From: Phytoseiulus persimilis
Lineage: Eukaryota; Arthropoda; Arachnida; Mesostigmata; Phytoseiidae
Assembly: GCA_037576195.1 (NCBI GenBank)
Contig: CM075103.1
Coordinates: 38,019,250-38,083,249 of the forward strand
DNA: 64,000 nt
Reading direction: 5' to 3'
Below the pieces are notes generated by a model that saw only the letters and a program-made list of their open reading frames with translations, was not told where the DNA came from and did no database searches. A program made the translations under genes and the position numbers. Of this stretch, positions 58,503-64,000 are shown in pieces (positions within the stretch are counted from its first letter, which is position 1; each line of letters starts with the position of its first letter).

Positions 58503-61500
58503 GGTGATTTCGAGACCAATCTGGCCATCACTTTCCGACTCTGGGGGGGGTGATTCTGGGACCAATCTGGCCATTACTTTCCAACTCTGGAGGGGTGATT
58601 GCGAGACCAATCTGGCCATTACTTTCCAACTCTGGAGAGGTGATTCCGGGACCAATCTGGCCATTACTTTCCAACTCTGGAGGGGTGATTGCGAGACCAA
58701 TCTGGCCATTACTTTCCAACTCTGAAGAGGTGATTCCGAGACCAATCTGGCCATTACTTTCCAACTCTGGAGAGGTGATTCCGAGACCAATCTGGCCATT
58801 ACTTTCCGAATCTGGAGGGGTGATTCCGAGGCCAATCTGGCCATCACTTTTCGACTCCGGAGGGGTGATTCTGGGACCAATCTGGCCATTACTTTCCAAC
58901 TCTGGAGAGGTGATTCCGGGACCAATCTGGCCATCACTTTCCAACTCTGGAGGGGTGATTCCGGTACCAATCTAGCCATTACTTTCCAACTCTGGAGGGG
59001 TGATTCCGAGACCAATCTGGCCATTACTTTCCAACTCTGGAGGGGTGATTCCGGGAGCAATCTGAGCATTACTTTCCAACTCCGGAGGAGTGATTCCGAG
59101 ACCAATATGGCCGATACTTTCGAACTCTGGAGGGGTGATTCTGGGACCAATCTGGCCATTACTTTCCAACTCTGGAGGGGTGATTCCGAGACCAATCTGA
59201 GCATTACTCTCCTACTCTGGAGGGGTGATTCCGAGACCAATCTGGCCATTAATTTCCAACTCTGGAGGCGTGATTCCGGTACCGATCTGGCAATCACTTT
59301 CCAACTCTGGAGGGGTGATTCCGAGACCAATCTGGCCATTACTTTCCAACTCTGGAGGGGTGATTGCGAGACCAATCTGGCCATTACTTTCCAACTCTGG
59401 AGAGGTGATTCCGGGACCAATCTGGCCATTACTTTCCAACTCTGGAGGGGTGATTGCGAGACCAATCTGGCCATTATTTTCCAACTCTGGAGAGCTGATT
59501 CCGAGACCAATCTGGCCATTACTTTCCAACTCTGGAGAGGTGATTCCGAGACCAATCTGGCCATTACTTTCCAACTCTGGAGAGGTGATTCCGAGACCAA
59601 TCTGGCCATTACTTTCCGAATCTGGAGGGGTGATTCAGAGACCAATCTAGCCATTACTTTCCAACTCTGGAGGGGTGATTCCGAGGCCAATCTGGCCATC
59701 ACTTTTCGACTCCGGAGGGGTGATTCTGGGACCAATCTGGCCATTACTTTCCAACTCTGGAGAGGTGATTCCGGGACCAATCTGGCCATCACTTTCCAAC
59801 TCTGGAGGGGTGATTCCGGTACCAATCTAGCCATTACTTTCCAACTCTGGAGGGGTGATTCCGAGACCAATCTGGCCATTACTTTCCAACTCTGGAGGGG
59901 TGATTCCGGGAGCAATCTGAGCATTACTTTCCAACTCCGGAGGAGTGATTCCGAGACCAATATATCCGATACTTTCGAACTCTGGAGGGGTGATTCTGGG
60001 ACCAATCTGGCCATTACTTTCCAACTCTGGAGGGGTGATTCCGAGACCAATCTGAGCATTACTCTCCTACTCTGGAGGGGTGATTCCGAGACCAATCTGG
60101 CCATTAATTTCCAACTCTGGAGGGGGGATTCCGGTACCGATCTGGCAATTACTTTCCAACTCTGGAGGGGTGATTCCGAGACCAATCTGGCCATTACTTT
60201 CCAACTCTGGAGGGGTGATTCCGGTACCGATCTAGCCATTACTTTCCAACTCTGGAGAGGTGATTCCGAGACCAATCTGGTCATTACTTTCCAACTCTGG
60301 AGGGGTGATTCCGGTACCAATCTAGCCATTACTTTCCAACTCTGGAGGGGTGATTCCGGTACCGATCTAGCCATTACTTTCCAACTCTGGAGAGGTGATT
60401 CCGAGACCAATCTGGCCATTACTTTCCAACTCTGGAGGGGTGATTCCGGTACCAATCTAGCCATTACTTTCCAACTCTGGAGAGGTGATTCCGGGACCAA
60501 TCTGGCCATCACTTTCCAACTCTGGAGGGGTGATTCCGGTACCAATCTAGCCATTACTTTCCAACTCTGGTGGGGTGATTCCGAGACCAATCTGGCCATT
60601 ACTTTCCAACTCTGGAGGGGTGATTCCGGTACCAATCTAGCCATTACTTTCCAACTCTGGAGGGGTGATTCCGGTACCAATCTAGCCATTACTTTCCAAC
60701 TCTGGAGGGGTGATTCTGGGACTAATCTGGCCACTACTTTGCAACTCTGGAGGGGTGGTTCCGGGACCAATCTGGCCATTACTTTCCAACTCTGGAGGGT
60801 GATTCTGGGACCAATCTGGCCATTACTTTCCAACTCTGGAGGGGTGATTCCGAGACCAATCTGAGCATTACTCTCCTACTCTGGAGGGGTGATTCCGAGA
60901 CCAATCTGGCCATTAATTTTCAACTCTGGAGGGGTGATTCCGGTACCGATCTGGCCATTACTTTCCAACTCTGGAGGGGTGATTCCGAGACCAATCTGGC
61001 CATTACTTTCCAACTCTGGAGGGGTGATTCCGAGGCCAATCTGGCCATCACTTTTCGACTCCGGAGGGGTGATTCTGGGACCAATCTGGCCATTCCTTTC
61101 CAACTCTGGAGAGGTGATTCCGGGACCAATCTGGCCATTACTTTCCAACTCTGGAGGGGTGATTCTGGGACCAATCTGGCCATTACTTTCCAACTCTGGA
61201 GGGGTGATTCTGGGACCAATCTGGCCATTACTTTCCAACTCTGGAGAGGTGATTCCGAGACCAATCTGGCCATTACTTTCCAGCTCTGGAGAGGTGATTC
61301 CGAGACCAATCTGGCCATCACTTTCCGACCCTGGAGGGGTGATTCTGGGACCAATCTGGCCATTACTTTCCAACTCTGGAGAGGTGATTCCGGGACCAAT
61401 CTGGCCATTACTTTCCAACTCTGGAGGGGTGATTGCGAGACCAATCTGGCCAGTACTTTCCAAGTCTGGAGAGGTGATTCCGAGACCAATCTGGCCATTA

Positions 61501-61655
61501 CTTTCCAACTCTGGAGAGGTGATTCCGAGACCATTCTGGCCATTACTTTCCAACTCTGGAGGGGTGATTCAGAGACCAATCTGGTAATTACTTTCCAACT
61601 CTGGAGGGGTGATTCCGGTATCAATCTGGCCATTACTTTCCAACTCTGGAGGGGT
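58503..61655 (-). repeat. Array 2: ~70 x 45-bp minisatellite, inverted relative to array 1
   Basis: Same 45-bp unit as array 1, read on the minus strand, but almost all units carry AATGGCCAGATTGG where array 1 has AATGCTCAGATTGG. There is an internal duplication with an offset of 855 bp (19 units): the variant TCGACTCCGG at 58851 recurs at 59706, and CCGATACTTTCGAAC at 59111 recurs at 59966. The same TCGACTCCGG variant occurs again at 61055, 30 units minus one base later; the lost base is in the unit near 60799 (GGAGGGTG for GGAGGGGTG). Long open frames on both strands (up to 809 codons) are by-products of the 15-codon period. Confidence 0.96.
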
Positions 61656-61660
61656 CGCAG

Positions 61661-61693
61661 TCATTACTAGCCAACGTAGTCGGCTAGTAATGA
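61661..61693 (+). other. 12-bp-stem hairpin at end of array 2
   Basis: TCATTACTAGCC (61661-61672) pairs perfectly with GGCTAGTAATGA (61682-61693) around a 9-base loop, five bases after the last repeat unit. A subterminal or terminal hairpin is a hallmark of the 3' end of rolling-circle elements, where it is thought to act as a stop signal. Here it marks the likely 3' boundary of the element. Confidence 0.8.
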
Positions 61694-62794
61694 ATAAAAT
61701 GAGAATCAATTGATTGAACCATAGACGCCTCCGAGAAGAAGAGGAAAAAGTTGGTCCCCCTCGAAAAAAATCCTGCGTACGCGTCTGGTTCGCATACAGT
61801 TAAGCCGTTGCTCGCCCGATGCACCCAATTCTAACCGCCTTCATCCACAGAAGAGGTTCATTCGAAACGATATGATTTTCGGTCGTCACAAGAATGCCTG
61901 GCAGGCGATTCGTAACTCAGATCAGTGCGGGCCGTGGATTCGGATATGACTGCGCGTTCCACGACCGAAGTTCACACGAGGGTAGTTGCAGCATGGTCAG
62001 CAGGACAGCCGATTCGATCCTGGACCGATTGAATCAGGTTCATGCTCTAGAGAATAACGGTGCTGGTCGTTTCGGGACTGCTCACGTTTGTCCCTCCGCT
62101 CTCCTTGAGTGGTTCGCGCAATCCGGGCCCGGAGGTCGGTAACCTCGCCCAGCTCTCGCTTGAACTTTCTTGCGGGACCCCGATCAGACTGAGCCGTGCT
62201 CGAACATTCTGACGTCCTGCTCGAGACAGGGTTTCAAGTGATGTCCATTCGAATCAGTGAGTCTGTGAGTTGAGTGCCTGCAGAGCGCTAACCTCTCGGT
62301 CGGTGCCGTCGGCCATGTTTCCTGAGGAAGCCCACTCCAAGGTTTGATGCTCCGATAGATATGATGCAACACAAGCTTTGCAACAGGAAAATCAACCGGG
62401 TATTCGGCGATGGGAGGCCCAGGCTTACTGGAGTCGGGAGACTTGGAACTCAAGCCTCCTTCAGGCCAAGGTACTTCCTCACTGCGTCTTCTGTCTGTAT
62501 CAGACTATTTGACTCACAGATTGTTCCGATATTTATTTATGCTCAAGCTGCACGGATTCGGGAGGAATTTCGAGCTCGCCGGAAATCCTCCCATCGACTA
62601 ATTGCTCGACCAATAGAAGTGACGAGTCTTCATCGTCGTGCATTTTCAGAGCAGGGAGCGAAGTCCACGAACACACAGAAGAGGCTTCCACCACGGAACG
62701 CAATTTTTGTCGATCGATCGCTCGTTCAGCAGGATGCATCGGAAAACTGTGGAGACTCGATCGCTGGGACTGTTGAAATCGAGATGGGTCCGGC
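61694..62794. other. No recognised gene
   Basis: Begins with AATAAAATGAG after the hairpin. Overlapping frames on both strands (62361-62831 plus, 62533-63045 minus) show no domain. Confidence 0.4.
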
Positions 62795-62860
62795 TCCGGA
62801 ATTCTGGAACCCCAAATCCCGAAAACTCTAATAACGGAACATCCGAAATCCCGAGAGTGC
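62795..62860 (-). repeat. Cryptic simple tract (GGGATTTCGG type)
   Basis: Repeated ATCCCGAAA / CCGAAATCCCG / TAATAACGGAAC motifs. Read on the minus strand it resembles the GGGATTTCG/TATTTCGGGTTATC stretch at 63230-63300, so the two tracts are inverted relatives about 400 bp apart. Confidence 0.4.
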
Positions 62861-63225
62861 GAAATGCTGGAGGCTGTGTCTATGCTCCAGGAAGAGCAAA
62901 CATCTGTCAGACGGTCGCCTGTCATTGAAGCCTCGATGCTCCCTCTCGTTGAACGTGAGCCTCGCGCTCGGAGGTCTCGCACGTTTCCAACTTTTCGAAG
63001 GTTCAAAGTCTTCTCGACAAGCGATGGAACTTCATTCCGCTCCACATATTTTTGCTGATATTTCCATGACTCATGGCATCTGTGATCCTTAATCAGAGTG
63101 GTCCTCTCTCGGCTGAATCGTTTTTGGATCTATCGGTGCAAGTAAGCGCTGTAAAATCGACTTCCATTGCTGGAATCCGCGCTCCGCATAGGAGCCTCGG
63201 TTGATGCACCATGAGGCGGAGAGGA

Positions 63226-63415
63226 TTTCCGGGATTTCGAGCGCTCGGTATTCCGGTTTCTCGGTATTTCGGGTTATCGGCGTTTCGGGTTATCAGGCAA
63301 GGCTTTGCAAATAACCGCATTTCTAAATAACCGCGATTACGGTTAACCGATAACCGCAATAGCGGTTAACCGCGAAATTGGGACCGGAAACCGCGAATAA
63401 CCGCGGTTACATGGC
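63226..63415. repeat. TAACCGC/GCGGTTA-rich palindromic tract
   Basis: About 190 bases made largely of related short motifs: TTTCGGGTTATC repeats (63257-63295), then ATAACCGC, GCGGTTAACCGC and TAACCGCGGTTA variants in both orientations (63310-63411). TAACCGC-AATA-GCGGTTA (63350-63367) is one perfect hairpin. It looks like cryptically simple sequence built by slippage and inversion. No gene is present. Confidence 0.7.
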
Positions 63416-64000
63416 GGAGTGCCCGGAGGCGTGATTCCGGAAAGATCCTTCACCGATACCATCGTTTTCACGCCTAAACTTTTGAAACGAGTCATAGTCG
63501 GAGACGAAGAAAGGCAGCACAACTCCTCGATTTCCTTCCCGAAGGAAAGTATCCACATGAGAGAGAAAACTTCGTATGATCTCCTGGAAGCTTCTCCTCT
63601 TCCATTTGGAAGGAGGGTCTATAATCAACGTATGCAGCGAGATCTCAAAACTTATCTCATGAAGAATCGTTTGTTACAATCCGACCTTGGCCAGATGGGG
63701 ACGGGAACATCGGTTGGAAATTTGAAGTCAGGAAATCTTTGACACATTACCCTTATGCAAGAGAGATCATCAATTCCGGGTTCAAATCCTCACGATCCGA
63801 CGAGGAAGTGTTGCAGGCTCTGGAATGTGGCATTGGGGCCGATTTCTTCACGGTTCCACGAGCGAAGAGTGCCCGGAGGCATGCTTCTCTGTTGGGTTTG
63901 GATGACTCACGTGAATTCGACGTCCTGATTCTCGAGTCTTTTTTTATTGGGAAGCCTCGAGGTCCCCTTTAGTGATCCTCCCAATTTTCTCTGACTCCAA
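63416..64000. other. No confident gene
   Basis: Plus-strand frames at 63419-63742 and 63739-63972 read on closely after each other in compatible protein-like composition, but with no recognised domain. They may be parts of a gene running off the window. Confidence 0.3.

Larger units (their letters stand above)
58359..61693 (+). mobile_element. Putative Helentron/DINE-like nonautonomous element with 45-bp core array
   Basis: In order on the plus strand: CTATATATATAAAAA (58359-58373), (GTTT)n (58383-58401), the 81-bp block (58406-58486), a 45-bp tandem array (58503-61655), and a perfect hairpin (61661-61693). A TA-rich start, a short GTTTG microsatellite, a conserved subterminal block, central tandem repeats and a terminal hairpin are the layout known for DINE-1/Helentron-associated nonautonomous elements, which spread by a helicase supplied in trans. 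No protein is encoded. Exact ends and the TT insertion site could not be fixed. The class is inferred from structure; a MITE or plain minisatellite is the alternative. Confidence 0.5.

Noticed and set aside
58404-60864. 809-codon minus and 585-codon plus frames in array 2
   Set aside because: Same periodicity artefact as in array 1.
63779-63789. tRNA gene suggested by a perfect B-box match
   Set aside because: The T-stem does not pair and no A box lies at tRNA spacing.

Overview
This looks like a gene-poor stretch of an animal nuclear genome, most likely an arthropod. The case rests on a decayed mariner transposon of the type common in arthropods, terminal sequences resembling nonautonomous rolling-circle (Helentron/DINE-like) elements, a TATA-driven single-exon gene for a small secreted protein with a nearby AATAAA signal, and no bacterial-style gene packing. 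CpG is not visibly depleted, which would fit a lightly methylated genome such as a mite or tick; that is only a guess. No retrovirus-like or viral fossil was recognised.

Layout. 1-13333: no gene recognised with confidence; it holds a C15 run, a six-unit 16-bp tandem repeat and one weak signal-peptide ORF. 13334-14339: mariner transposase relic on the minus strand, missing its extreme N-terminus. 14322-24645: a 10.3-kb array of about 229 copies of a 45-bp unit, starting where the mariner coding sequence breaks off, with a nearly identical ~4-kb tandem duplication inside it. 24650-24718: a tail with TATATATA and CAAAC-rich tracts. 24719-47390: mostly unrecognised sequence with small dispersed repeats and a few exon candidates supported only by splice-like signals, including a convergent pair around 41.7-42.5 kb with AATAAA on both strands. 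47394-47795: the one well-supported gene, with TATA box, a 92-codon secreted-protein ORF and a polyadenylation signal. 47796-58118: largely unrecognised, with palindromes near 53.7 kb. 58119-61693: a second array of the same 45-bp family in inverted orientation, flanked by TATATATA plus (GTTT)n on one side and a perfect 12-bp-stem hairpin on the other. 61694-64000: unrecognised apart from a TAACCGC/GCGGTTA-rich palindromic tract.

The most notable structure is the pair of 45-bp arrays. They share a unit, and each carries a TATATATA/GTTTG-type sequence at the same relative end; array 2 also has an end hairpin. I infer that the unit is the internal tandem core of a nonautonomous rolling-circle element family, that array 1 has expanded enormously by nested duplication (45 bp, 14-unit blocks, ~4 kb), and that its other end is fused to a truncated mariner. 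The very long open frames in both arrays follow from a 45-bp (15-codon) period and are not evidence of genes.

Limits: without homology searches or transcripts, introns and exons cannot be called reliably here. Many chance ORFs of 100-200 codons occur and were left out.
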